Positions 1-10,942 of a stretch of DNA of 27,794 bases are shown here, one piece after another. Every line of letters begins with the position of its first letter. The first letter of the stretch is position 1. Under the pieces are notes generated by a model. That model was not told the origin of the DNA, searched no databases, and was given only the letters and a program-made list of their open reading frames with translations. The stretch is taken from NCBI RefSeq assembly GCF_000485595.1, contig NW_014577146.1:36941-64734 (forward strand), in the 5' to 3' direction. A program made the position numbers and the translations under genes. This DNA is from Priapulus caudatus. Lineage: Eukaryota > Priapulida > Priapulimorpha > Priapulimorphida > Priapulidae.

Positions 1-33
1 TATGGAGAATGGCTGCCTCTTCTCGACGCAGCA
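1..33 (-). CDS. Candidate next exon of the peroxidase-like gene, cut by the window edge
   Basis: Going down the minus strand, a pyrimidine-rich acceptor (TACTGCCTTTAG, ending at 34) precedes 33 bases without a stop. Joined in phase after 326, the reading is V-L-R-R-E-E-A-A-I-L-H. In the di-heme peroxidase family the LEEVVxxY segment is followed, about 20 residues later, by a last helix of the type L-T-x-x-E-x-x-x-L-x-x-F-L. The spacing and the E/A/L pattern here fit that helix. The implied intron (325-34) is 292 bp, GT...AG. The exon continues outside the window, so neither its end nor the stop codon is visible. Eleven codons are little evidence on their own; the call rests on the phase and spacing agreement with the preceding exon. 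Confidence 0.3.
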
Positions 34-325
34 CTAAAGGCAGTACGATTAGCACTATGGATAACTAAGACTGCCTTATCTAATTATCAAGGCACGTAGC
101 TAAATTAAATAAGTAGTTTTTTTACTTCCGTTCTCACACATTAATGGCGCTTTGTCTATAGGGATTGTTGTTTGACAGTTATGGTCAGTAAACTATGTTC
201 GCTTTTATCGAGGAGCGCGAAACAGTATATGACACGTCGCGTACTCGTATGTTGTGGCGCTAATTTCACGTGTTGACGCTTCGTGATGGATTTATGTGCC
301 AATCTCTTATCTACTTCAGCCACAC

Positions 326-472
326 CGTGCATCAGGCAATCAGCACCCAGTGAGGGCTGGACTACAGGTGGCCCACTGTAATCATAATAGGCGACAACTT
401 CTTCGATGGCATCCAGGTTGTTTTCGGCACGATGATAGTATGGAGTGAGGTAGGATCCGCAACCATTTACTT
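326..472 (-). CDS. Candidate internal exon of a di-heme cytochrome c peroxidase/MauG-like protein
   Basis: Unnamed gene; function inferred from motifs only. On the minus strand the frame is open from about 472 down to a TAG at 156-158. It has no start codon at its beginning, so it reads as an internal exon. The exon would follow a CTTGCAG acceptor (AG at 474-473) and enter in phase 1. Its 48 codons include [14 protein letters not shown] (residues 5-18), [12 protein letters not shown] (19-30) and [11 protein letters not shown] (32-42). In bacterial di-heme cytochrome c peroxidases and MauG, a P-Y-x-H-D-G motif followed by LEEVVxxY lies near the C-terminus, around the second haem. Here the D-G after His is replaced by R-A. 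A donor at 325 (G|GTGTGG, weak) gives an in-frame join to the candidate exon at 33-1. No CxxCH haem motif was seen on this strand in a quick scan of the first ~10 kb. Alternative: a chance open frame. Confidence 0.42.
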
Positions 473-960
473 CTGCAAGTGCCCAACTAGACTGACTCTA
501 ACGATCTCTGTTAATGATCCCGATAGTTCAACGATTGCGCGTCTAGCGTGCGACATGTTTAGAGTGATTACGTCACCGTGATAATAGTAAAAAATAAAAT
601 AAAATATTTCTACTTTTTCACTAAATAGCAAGCAAATTAATGTCAGGAAGCATAATATCAAATCGTCCAGGCTTTTTGATTTTAACTAGTTGAGAAACAA
701 TTTATCAGGTAAGAATTTGACGATACGTTTAGTCCGTTAGTTCTTACTTTGAATGTAAAAAAATGGCAACAACAATTTTACAAATTTTACCATAGAAAAT
801 TCGTGACGTAGTCAATTTAAACAAATTATTATCGTCAATGTTTGAAAATTGTTACCCGGCCATTTATTAACACGATTATTCAGCTCGCATTACAGATGCG
901 GCTTATGTATCCACCTGCAACTATAAGATATAGGCGATAACAAATGTTAAAATATAATTC

Positions 961-965
<5 letters not shown>
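473..965. other. No gene recognised; upstream flank or intron of the candidate exon
   Basis: AT-rich sequence upstream of the candidate minus-strand exon, presumably intron if the exon is real. The open frame on the minus strand over 467-661 runs through the acceptor into a stop and is rich in F, Y and I from AT-rich codons. I see no domain in it. There are no repeats of note apart from short A/T runs. Confidence 0.4.
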
Positions 966-1007
<42 letters not shown>

Positions 1008-1050
1008 CTCACTTACTCTCTCTCTCTCTTCCGTCTCCCTCTTCTCTCTG
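966..1050. repeat. (TC)n microsatellite
   Basis: A pure TC run covers about 966-999. It is followed by interrupted TC/CTT sequence to about 1050, giving a polypyrimidine tract on the plus strand. It is a simple repeat. Confidence 0.95.
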
Positions 1051-2943
1051 ACAGGCAACACTATGCAACAACTGCCTTCCACGCATTATTTCACTGAAAA
1101 CGTTTCCTATGATTTGGAACTATAAAATTTATCTTTACTAATAACAGGTAATCAAGTAACTTTAAGAACACAACGTGATTTTAGTTCATGAAATGCATCT
1201 CTGTATAATTGTCCAGAGAATTTGCGGAACATCAGTACAATTATGTATCTTATAATATATGTTAATATATTAAATATATAAGTAATATGTCGTTTAATTA
1301 ATCACGAAACATGAATCTAATATTTTCTATTTGTGAGCTCGATGTTATAAGAAAAGCAAAATAATACGGCCACGGTTCCTCGACTTTTTTCAAGTCCTTG
1401 TAATTTTCTCACACGTTATTAAACCAGGACAATCCTATATTAAAGCTAATTATGGGTGCTTTTAGGTTCAACTGACAAGAGTATAGTGGAAAAAATAATA
1501 AACTATTTTATTAAATTATAAAATAGTACTTAAACTTATACAAAATTCATGCGTAAACCTTAGAGCTTAGGAATAAATTATGCTTAAAATTCGTGCATTA
1601 TCTGATATCCAAACTGCTTCTTTCCGCTGTCGTTATTGCTACTGACGTGTATATACACAATTTTGTCAATATTCCGTGATAAAATCTAGCTAGCTAAGCC
1701 TCAGGCACCACTTGACTTTACACTTTACCAATATTTACTTGCCGTAATAACGTTTGCCGGCGCTCAAATACCCTATTCAAGTCTCCACTTCCTCGACAAT
1801 TGTCTGGCACTTCCGAAATTAATTTCCCCCTGCAGCAATTACTTATTAATATATTTAGATTGAAGCCTTTCAGTAGTGCTCATTCAATTTTAATTTACTG
1901 CTAAACGTTTCTTCAGAAACTCTGCCTCTGTTTAGCAGTGTCTTCAAGAAATTGGCTTGTGGCTACAATGGTAAGAAATTAAAAGCCTACTTGGCGTTTG
2001 TAATTAGGAAATCTCGCCGATAATATAGGTGCTGTTTTGATTCGTCTACCGGAACAAAACACCGAACGTATCTCATTAAAATAATCACATTACCGAGTCG
2101 GCTGCGATTGTGCGAGGGAAAATGAGAAATGATGAAGTATTTAGGCTCACAATACGGGTGTGTAGCTTCAAAGGTTACTTTACATCAGCAAACTGTTGGG
2201 CGTTTAAATAGACGACGTCTGGTACAAAAATCTCCGTGTACAATAATGGCCACGAACGTAACTGGACCAAGGCTACGTACCGAGCTGCTCATTTAAACTC
2301 TTCTACGAAAAATTGTAGTACGTGTAATCCCTAAATTAACCACACGCGTCTATCGTTCTGTCTAGATATTCACTCTTCTTGTTTCTTGCCAGCTTGGTGT
2401 TACGACCGTCCTTGAACGTGAAAAAGACACAGGTGAAGCCCTCAAGGACCCGCACGTTATTTACGAAAAACAATAGGCTAATTCCACCTATCAAAACATG
2501 GTTGGGAGGGGTTCTCAACCTTCTAACAACCTCCTGTTTTGTCGCGCCTAAGCGAATACGACACGTGTTTACCGGCGCGCGCGTGAATAGTGTGTCACGG
2601 GCATGAGCAGTCAACTCAAGCGTTGTAATCGTTATACCTGCCGACGCCTCCAGCTGGTCCTACAATGCGCAACATAACGACTGCACAACAGTCGCACGCG
2701 CGGCACAGCGGTGCCAAACTCAGTTGGGAGCCAATTAGACGGGATCTCTGATACTATATATTTGCGATCGCACAAAAGCAACAGTTTCCATTACACGTGT
2801 CATATTAATTAGCGTCCCATAGGAAGGGCAAGTTAAACCGCAGATGCGTATAACTTTAAATATGAACACCCTGTTAGGAAAATTTAACAGCCTATTATTC
2901 ACACACGCGTGCCCACGAGCGCGCCTGATCATGATACCTGGGC
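1051..2943. other. No gene recognised
   Basis: AT-rich to about 2100, then less so. Around 2336-2620 both strands are open for 75-92 codons, including a 92-residue minus-strand frame. Neither reading shows a domain, signal peptide or repeat I recognise, and no convincing splice sites bound them. A small GC-rich patch lies at 2640-2735, next to the GT tract. I see no RNA gene or mobile element here. Confidence 0.5.
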
Positions 2944-2955
2944 ATGTGTGCGCCT

Positions 2956-2996
<41 letters not shown>

Positions 2997-3098
2997 CGTG
3001 CGTGCGTGCGTGCTCGTGCGTGCGTGCGTGTGGGTGTATGTGTGTGTGTGTGTGTGTGTTTGTGTAGGTGTGTGTATGTGTGTGTGTATGTGCCTGTG

Positions 3099-3145
<47 letters not shown>

Positions 3146-3180
3146 TGCGCGTGCGCGTGAGTGTTTACGTGCCTGTGTGC
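2944..3180. repeat. Interrupted (GT)n/(GC)n alternating purine-pyrimidine tract
   Basis: Three GT runs (about 2958-2988, 3039-3059 and 3103-3144) are separated by a CGCGCGCG run and repeated GTGC units (about 2988-3030) and by degenerate GT sequence. Nearly the whole 240 bp alternates purine and pyrimidine, the class of sequence known to adopt Z-DNA. Long frames across it on both strands consist of C-V or T-H repeats and are not genes. Confidence 0.95.
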
Positions 3181-6100
3181 CCAATTTATGTACCAATTTA
3201 TCGTATTACTATTACGCTGTTTTAACTATCGAACGAATTTCGACCGTAAACCTTTCAGAGGACCGACTAACTGTCACGAGTCGCAACTCCTCTACAAAAG
3301 TCAACGCTAGTTTTACGATATCGCGCTCGCCAAGTTGCCGTGCTCGAGGCTAGTTGGTACGAAGCGATCGGTATCATGATTGAGTGCGGCACTCAATGAA
3401 ACAAAGCCAGTAAAACAAAGGTATTTGCGAATGTTTATAACACAGCAAGGCGTCCAATTTTCGCGAATAGCCCAACAGAGGACCACAGAGGCGGCTGTAT
3501 ATCATGGTAGCATCACGCCTCCAGGCACACACGCTATCAGTATCTGAATTACAAATTGCTCATTATTCAGTAAAGGCTGTAACCGAACGAGAGCGTCTCT
3601 TAACACGGAGTGAATATCAATAGCTTCGACATCGCTTCGCGCTTTGGAAAAGCCACAGTTGTCAACTTGCGTAGACAGGTAGTAGCAACAGATCTATGTA
3701 TACTGCTGCTTCTAATATCATGTTTACCAACGATAATCATGACAATAATCGTTGCTACTGCCCATGCGCAGCTTGGATTATTAAGCGTCGCCGCAGAAGA
3801 GAAAAATAAGAAATTATTATCAGCTCTTTATGGTAACGAAAAAATATTGAAATTTATTTTCGTAATTTAATACATGTTCAGATGCAGACAATTGGAAGAC
3901 GCTGCGCAGTAACTGATAACGGTACGTTGACCGTATGTAGTCAGCTGTATAATAACAACCAACGTATGCTATGGCTGCGCACATTGCAAACGACCATACT
4001 CGAACGACCGTTGAAATGTCTACTTAACGTAGAAGTACAAACTGCTTATTGGGGTATTGAGGTACACTAACTTGTACGTTAACATACGTCTAGCAGGAAC
4101 CTCGTCTAACGCGTGCATTACTTCTTTTGCTATAGGTGCATTGACGTCATGTTATTTTTACATTTTTAGGTGCGCACGAAACACAATTTATTTTTTGTAT
4201 ATTAATTATCACCATATTGCAGAAATCTGCTATATAATATGAAGGGACAGCAAATGACCGGTTCACAACTGCATAACTATTTTGGTATTGAAGTTAACGA
4301 GAATATTTTCACGTTGACAATCATCTTTGCCCGCGTATTTAGACCCTCGTACTTTGGAAACCCGTGATAACCCCCTTGTCTCGTCACAAACATAGTTCGT
4401 AAAATCAGCGATCGGATTTTTACTGGTAGTTTCTATAGAGACAAAGACTCTTAATTGCACGCGCAATCTGTGCTTATGCAAATCACTAACAAGCTACGCT
4501 GCAGGCCACTCCCGAAACAAATGTCGGATGAGCAGCATCTCTACTCAATGCAAAGGTCTCATTAGCATTTTCAATTAAAATAACTTAATTAACTAATCAC
4601 CATATGAAAGTTCTCTGCAGACCTGTTTACGCACCACGACAACACTGATGGAAAAACTATTGGTTAGCCCTAGAGAGGTTGCCACTTTCTCACTAATTAA
4701 TCCTGGTTCAGTAATTAACCTTAAGACAAAGTAAGCAAAGAATAGTTTGATTAACGCTCCTCACTCGCGACAACTGATTTATAGAAATGGTATTGAAAAG
4801 AAAATTAAATACCATAAGTATTTTGCAATAAATCTCGGAAAGTGCCCATAGAATTTTTTATGGCAAACATTTATTTTACACTGTTTATGCTAAGAGATAT
4901 CCCATAGTACATAACCTCATTAATCGTTTTTACTACCCAAATGATTAAGGTACCCTGTATTATTTACTTTAAATACTAGATTAATTCATTATATAGGCAT
5001 TGTGAATTATACACCTGCTACATCGGTCCGCCAAACTAATCCTTCCTATGAAATTAACAATTTTTGAAAATCTTGGCGGTGCTAGTAGGAACATGCACGA
5101 AAACTCGTCTAGCGAAAGAAATGCACTTTTCGTTGACAATTTTAACTGCAGTATATTCCCCATAGTGGCCAGCTAATCGCTCAGCAAGCGACAAAAGCAA
5201 GACATGACATTTCTACCTCTATACAAGAATAGTTGAACTAGTTAAAGTCCTGCAAAATAACACTACCGAACGGAAACAAATTATTGACGTCGTAACTTAT
5301 TTGTGACGTGTTGTGCTCGACGCGTGCCAATTCAATAGATCATTATAAATTTAGTTACTAAAGAATGGACTAGTCCCGTCTCTTTGAGATAACATGGCAT
5401 GAGCAGAGTATCAGGACGTGCGTTTAATGGTAATTTTATCATCGCGTTTTTGAAGCACCACAATTTAGCTTTAAATATTTCCGAGCCTTCATCATCAGGA
5501 GACAAGAGAGTGGGTCATAATTACTATGTAAACACATGAGCATCGCACATCCGTATGGAATATGTTGACTTTTGCTTCTCGTTGCATCGGTCAGGCCTTC
5601 TTTGAAATTAATATAAAATTTTCGCATCTAGTATTAGAGAACTTACGGCAAGATAAACGTGATATCAATCATCCTTTAAATGCAATTTAATTCGGAAAAA
5701 AACAGCCTGCAGGGCCCAGTTTGAATAGGCAGTAATCAAGATAAAAACTGGCAATTTTCTACCCTGTCACCCGCGTCCATAGTCACGGTGACTGCTGATT
5801 CATCCGTCTTTTATCGGTAGCATCCCTGGGATAATTATCAAAGTTTATCTAGCTCTGCGGGTCGCGCCTCTGGGGGTAACTTTGCTGTTGGTTGTTTTTA
5901 GTGAAAGCGCTATGCGAACCAAAGAGGGTTGACACTTTCATTTGAAGGGCTTCTACAGAACACAATAGTCGAGACGTATAGGAACAGTAGATGTGGCTAT
6001 AATTCTGTAATTAAACAAATATACAAAATTATTTAAAAGGATTTAATAGTGTGCGAAAATATGCGTGTTGCATATTCATAATTAGCGTGTGCGTCTGTAC

Positions 6101-6230
6101 GCGCGGGTGTATGAAGATGCGTGTTCTCTTCTTCAACGAGGCGGGTTGTGTGTGCGTCTACATGTGTTGAGGCAGCAAGTGTTTTCTTGGGAAACGCACT
6201 GGGTCCGCTCATTTTTCCCTCTGTCAATCC
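3181..6230. other. No gene recognised
   Basis: Three kilobases of mixed composition without a convincing gene. A GTG-initiated 86-codon plus frame at 3610-3870 has a hydrophobic middle (ILLLLISCLP) but no ATG, splice context or family resemblance. Other short frames (3882-4070, 4263-4481, 4981-5163, 5439-5627) look like chance openings. A TGACGTCA (CRE-type) octamer sits at 4142-4149 and could be coincidental. I see no RNA gene or transposon ends. Confidence 0.5.
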
Positions 6231-6559
6231 CTCTGTCTATCTGTCTTTCTGTCAGGTAGTCTGTCTGCCTGCCTGCCTGTCTGTCTTTCTGTCAGGTAGT
6301 CTGTCTGCCTGCCTGCCTGTCTGGCTGGCTGTCTGTCTGACTGACTGACTGACTGAACTGACTGGACTGACTGACTGGACTGACTGACTGACTGACTGAC
6401 TGGACTGACTGACTGACTGACTGACTGACTGACTGACTGACTGACTGACTGAGCTGACTGACTGACTGGACGACTGACTGACTGACTGACTGAATACTGA
6501 CTGACTGACTGACTGACTGACTGACTGACTGACTGACTGACTGACTGACTGACTGACTG

Positions 6560-6658
<99 letters not shown>

Positions 6659-6822
6659 GCCTGTCTGTCTGTGTGTCTATCTGTCTGTCTGTCTGTTTGA
6701 CTGACTGACTGACTGACTAACTGACTGACTGACTGACTGACTGACTGACTGACTGACTGACTGACTGACTGACTGCGTGATCGACCGACCGACCGACCGT
6801 CTGTCTGTATGTTTGTCTGTCT

Positions 6823-6859
<37 letters not shown>

Positions 6860-6902
6860 CCAGCCTGCCTGCCTGCCTGCCTTCCTGCCTGCCTGCCTGC
6901 CT
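6231..6902. repeat. Compound tetranucleotide/dinucleotide microsatellite (CTGT/CTGA/TG/CTGC)
   Basis: About 670 bp of almost uninterrupted simple repeats. In order: degenerate CTGT/CTGC with a perfect 40-bp tandem duplication (6241-6280 and 6281-6320, unit containing TTTCTGTCAGGTAGT); interrupted (CTGA)n about 6337-6560; pure (TG)n 6562-6624; (CTGT)n about 6625-6696; (CTGA)n about 6698-6775; four CGAC units at 6781-6799; then (CTGC)n about 6825-6902. The blocks share a CTGN consensus, so they probably arose from one array by point change and slippage. Frames through it encode C-L-P-A or S-V-C-L repeats and are not genes. Confidence 0.97.
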
Positions 6903-8621
6903 AGAGACGTATGTACTTCATTTGCTTTAAGATTTATGCTAGAATGGCTAGAGAATCAAACAGGGTTCGCGAGATGAGCAGAAATGCTCTCGTTAGAAGA
7001 AATTAGTAGAAATAAATAAATCACCAGTAGATTTTTTTAACTGAGTGTTGAGTTAATGATGCGCGCAAAGGCACATTTTCACACACAATTTCTTTAAACC
7101 CTTTTCAGGTCAATACCATGCGTTGGAAAATTATGTTAAATTACCATAAATACAAGAGCTTTTCTGACCGGTAAAATACCAGTTAGCGATGCTGGCAAGG
7201 CTTGTTATATTGCCACGGCCTATAGCAAAACATTCATGTTACTCGCATTCGCCAATAATCGATAATCGGCCTAGCGGTTCTTCGAATGTGTGATCATGGA
7301 GAGAGAGAGAGTGAGCGTCACCACACTGCGGGAACCCGTACCTCGGCATAGGCGTATGATTTATTGCGCCGCTAATGGCCGCTGAATAGGATCGCCATTA
7401 ACGCTGAATCTCGTAACAGCTTGCCACACCTGGGGCCTCGCGATTCATGATCAAACCAGCGCTTTCTCCCACCGTCAGTCAGCGCGCTTTTTGTCCAGCC
7501 AGCCGTACGCAAATCGCATTTCCCACTACTTCGAGCACGTTACCTTTACCCCTGTACCTACTAGCGTCACTCTTTTGCTAGGTTTTCCCTCTAGGGATCG
7601 CGAGTGCTTGTGTCCTTTGGAGAGGCTGTCATTTGTTCCCGGTCACGTGCTTATCTCCTCTCCGACGCCGGCAACAAAACGCGCTGATTTTATAAGCATT
7701 CTGACGTGCCTTTTTATTATGCCATCAAAAGAGGCAGGAGAAAGAATGGCGGCTGAATGAAATATATGATAACTTGAAGCATCTGTCCATTACGACACAT
7801 TAGTGGAGGACAAAGCGGTCGGTCGAGTGAAAAATCAAATAGCTCTTGCTAACGACGTGATGCACGCCTGTCAGCTCTGCCATCCCTTTCACTGACACGC
7901 TGACAGACACCTAGTGTTTCATGCTTGGTTACCGCTAGAACACACTCGTCTAAGATCGGACCGATCGTGCCCACGGCCACAGTGCTTTAAAAGGACGTAT
8001 CGTGAAGACTCCGTAGAATTTAACATATAATCAAAAACTTATATTACACGTGGAACACACGGGAATTAAAATCGTCAAAGACTGCATCGTTAAGAGCCAT
8101 GCGAACGTTTGTTGTAATACTAGTTGAAAATAAGCCATAAAGTTAATCTAACATTTTTATCATATAGATGTATAAAGTATATAAAAGTAGGCTCAAAGAA
8201 AACTGCATTCATTGCCAGATATAACGCACCGTGGTTTCACACATTATTCGCGATATTGTTAAAAGATGTAACAAAGGTTTCAGATTGCATTTTGCGTGAC
8301 TAAGAAATTCTCCGTCTTTATGAACGAGATATGGATAGTGCTATGAACGAGGTCTGCAGCGCAAAACATGGACTTTGGTAGAGGGGCTGCTTATATATTT
8401 TTCAGTATACCTAATAGTTATATATATATCGTAATAATTTTGGAATAGCGTTTTACTATAATCCTGATACACTCACCTATACTATGGATTGCGGTATTTA
8501 GTTAAATAATTGTTCTTAAATATTTTATTTTTAATATAAATGTTCAATATATATTTTTAATATATATTACTAGCTATATATATGTTAAGGTTAAAAACGT
8601 TATCCATTGCGGAAGTGATAC
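6903..8621. other. No gene recognised; includes a GC-richer patch at about 7300-7760
   Basis: From 7300 to 7760 the sequence is richer in G+C and CpG than its surroundings. It contains a TTG-initiated 89-codon plus frame (7491-7760) ending in MPSKEAGERMAAE, which I do not recognise. A short GA run lies at 7299-7311. The patch could be an exon, promoter or other functional non-coding element; nothing in it decides this. From about 7780 the sequence is AT-rich again and grades into TA-rich sequence at 8380-8580. Confidence 0.45.
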
Positions 8622-8811
8622 TTGCTTGCTATATTCCCGTTTGTCTCGCAATGCGTGATCAACAAGAAAATTGGAGAAAACGACGTTTCGTGTGCTACTG
8701 CAACACTTCGTCAGGTGATGCGGCGACGTTGCAAGTGGGGATATATATACCGTGTTATTCAATTTTCTTGTTGACCACCCATTGCGAGACAAACGGGAAT
8801 ATAGCAAGCAA
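8622..8811. repeat. Long inverted repeat, 52-bp arms: MITE-like or hairpin element
   Basis: The left arm (8622-8673, starting TTGCTTGCTATATTCCCG) is the reverse complement of the right arm (8760-8811, ending CGGGAATATAGCAAGCAA), with 50 of 52 positions matching by eye. The 86-bp spacer (8674-8759) does not continue the stem. TATATATATGTT occurs just outside both ends (8575-8586, and within 8813-8826). That could be a TA-type target duplication, but in TA-rich DNA this is weak. The arms and lack of coding capacity fit a non-autonomous DNA transposon (MITE) or a transcribed hairpin. The plus and minus frames over 8574-8836 are by-products of the palindrome. No second copy was seen in the window. 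Confidence 0.8.
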
Positions 8812-10942
8812 ATATATATATATGTTGTTGCCGTAGTTATAAGGCTAACTTTTTTGTAATTAATTATATACGTATATTTTCCCCATTTTCATGATTTTTC
8901 GGGGTATGCTAAGTGGTCATAAACGCATAGAGACTATTTACGTGAAAATCTCCCCGGATATATGACAGTTGTGTTTTTATTACAGGAAAAAATAATAAAA
9001 ATAATTATCTCATTTTTACTATTCCTAAATTGCAACATGCTACAGAGCTCGATCTAAGCGGGAAATAAAAGAGACATATATTATACGCGAACATATACCG
9101 AGCTGTCTACGCTAATACCACCCCTTCACATGGCACGGAAGTATATTTCTAAAGAATATAATAACATCATGCATGTTCTCTTTTATAACTGCTTATAGAA
9201 ATTCTCCCTTAGAATTCACAGCGATTCGCCCCAGGATTGACTTCGGGAATGAGTACGTTTAGATATACGATAGATATAGCAACACGCGTGAGGTGTCACT
9301 AACACACATACTATTAGTTTATAGTTTTTCACTATCATGAAAATAATTAACATAAAAGATGAGGAAAGGAAAAATTATTAGAAGCGTTTACACGAGCTGC
9401 AATAACACAGGCACAGAGGAATAGCAATTCAGTTAAAAGGACGAGACGATATTTGATCGATTTTTAAATGTTAATTAGTCAAAATGCTAATTGAATAATG
9501 ATGTAATTGCGATTCCGCTGTAAAATGAAGCGTATGGTGTAACACGCAAATTGGCGCCAAGAAATATAGATAAAAATTACTAACCAACTTAACTAAGTTC
9601 ATAGCAGTAACCTATTGAATATGAGTTATAAATGCAACATGTCAACATGAGCCATAGCGTTGCGATGTATGATGTAACATTATAATGTAATCGATAATAA
9701 TATGGTAATGTAGCGCAAATGTAAACGTATTATCATGGCACAGCGGAAAATACGAAAACACATATAGCAGTTATTGCTGTTGACATATCGTGAAATATTC
9801 TGTTTCGCAAGAAAAGGCCCATAGAGGAATCTCTCATCGGTCAAAACAAGTGAGCGTCAAATCAATACCAGATAAGACATTTCGTAGCGGTATAATCAGT
9901 AGTATGGGATAGCTTGAAAGATACTCGATGTGACACGTGACCTGGAAAAACAGCGTTGGGTACTGCCGATCGAGTCTCGTCAATGCATGACGCTTGCTAC
10001 GAATATAGACATATTATTGATGGAAATTCTTTTTAATAGCTGAAATTATTACGAAGGAAATTTGCGAACCGCATTTTAAAGTTGTTAACTTCAAACATCA
10101 AAAGCTCACTTAAGGTTTGTAAACATTAAAAGGAAATGCAAGTAGGCCTTACAGTAACTACCTCATACATTATGTAATGAATTAAAGCAACAGCGAATGA
10201 AATTGTTAAGACTATTGAATCATGCCCCCCTTACTGCTGACAAACTAAAAATTAAAAAATCAATCTGTGGAAAATTAGGGTCATGTGGGACTAAAACTCA
10301 TACATTTTTACTAAGCACTCACATTTAAAAAGAAATTATTAAATTTCTTAGATTTTCGGCAAATTTGGTAATGAGGAGCCTACTACTGGGATATGCATAT
10401 TGGATGTGCCATCTGTGCTACATTTAATACGATATGTAATTCATCACGGAAAACAAAGCCTACTTCAATTAGTGTGATCACTCTGGATATGATGAATCCA
10501 GCTAATCACAAATTAATTTCTACCATGACGGAAATTGCTCTACGTACACGCAGCGCAGTCGGGTGAGACTAAGTACAACTTGCATCAAGATAACTCGGTG
10601 ACGAAAACGGCTGGGTATAGACGCGCCTCATAAATTTACTAACCATTTGTAAGCGATTCCTTCCAAATGAAAATGCGTATGATTGCATATTTTTTTTATA
10701 TAAAATTAACTATTAAATAATCTCGCATCTCGCAGATTAATGCTCACACGCGCTGAATCATCATCACAAGCGAGATTGAATTATTTTTATTTTCATAAAA
10801 TAATGACTAAAATTACTATTCTATCATAAAAAAAAACTCGCTTGGATATTTCTACGTTTCGCAGAAACTATGGCGGTATAATATATAATAATATAATATA
10901 GTATAATATAATCACTATAATAAACGTCCTACGCACGTCTTC
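8812..10942. other. No gene recognised
   Basis: Strongly AT-rich sequence with no open frame of useful length and no RNA gene seen. Short features only: an 8-bp inverted repeat AATCTCGC/GCGAGATT around 10717-10780, and TAATA-rich sequence at about 10879-10913, immediately before the left border of duplicated copy A. Confidence 0.5.

Noticed and set aside
156-325. Extending the peroxidase-like exon to the TAG at 156-158
   Set aside because: Past the H at codon 48 the composition loses the family pattern, whereas the candidate exon at 33-1 restores it after an in-phase splice. Kept as the alternative reading.
2735-3353. Long frames on both strands across the GT tract (C-V and T-H repeats)
   Set aside because: Translation of a dinucleotide repeat; no unique coding sequence of note on either side.
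4142-4149. TGACGTCA (CRE) as a regulatory site
   Set aside because: An isolated octamer with no promoter or gene next to it; expected by chance at this scale.
6241-6320. 40-bp repeat pair as a CRISPR-like or satellite unit
   Set aside because: Only two adjacent identical copies within a microsatellite and no spacers.
6121-6977. Frames with CLPACLPA and SVCLS repeats
   Set aside because: Translation of the CTGN microsatellite.
8574-8836. Overlapping 77- and 84-codon frames on opposite strands
   Set aside because: They mirror one another through the inverted repeat; no independent coding evidence.
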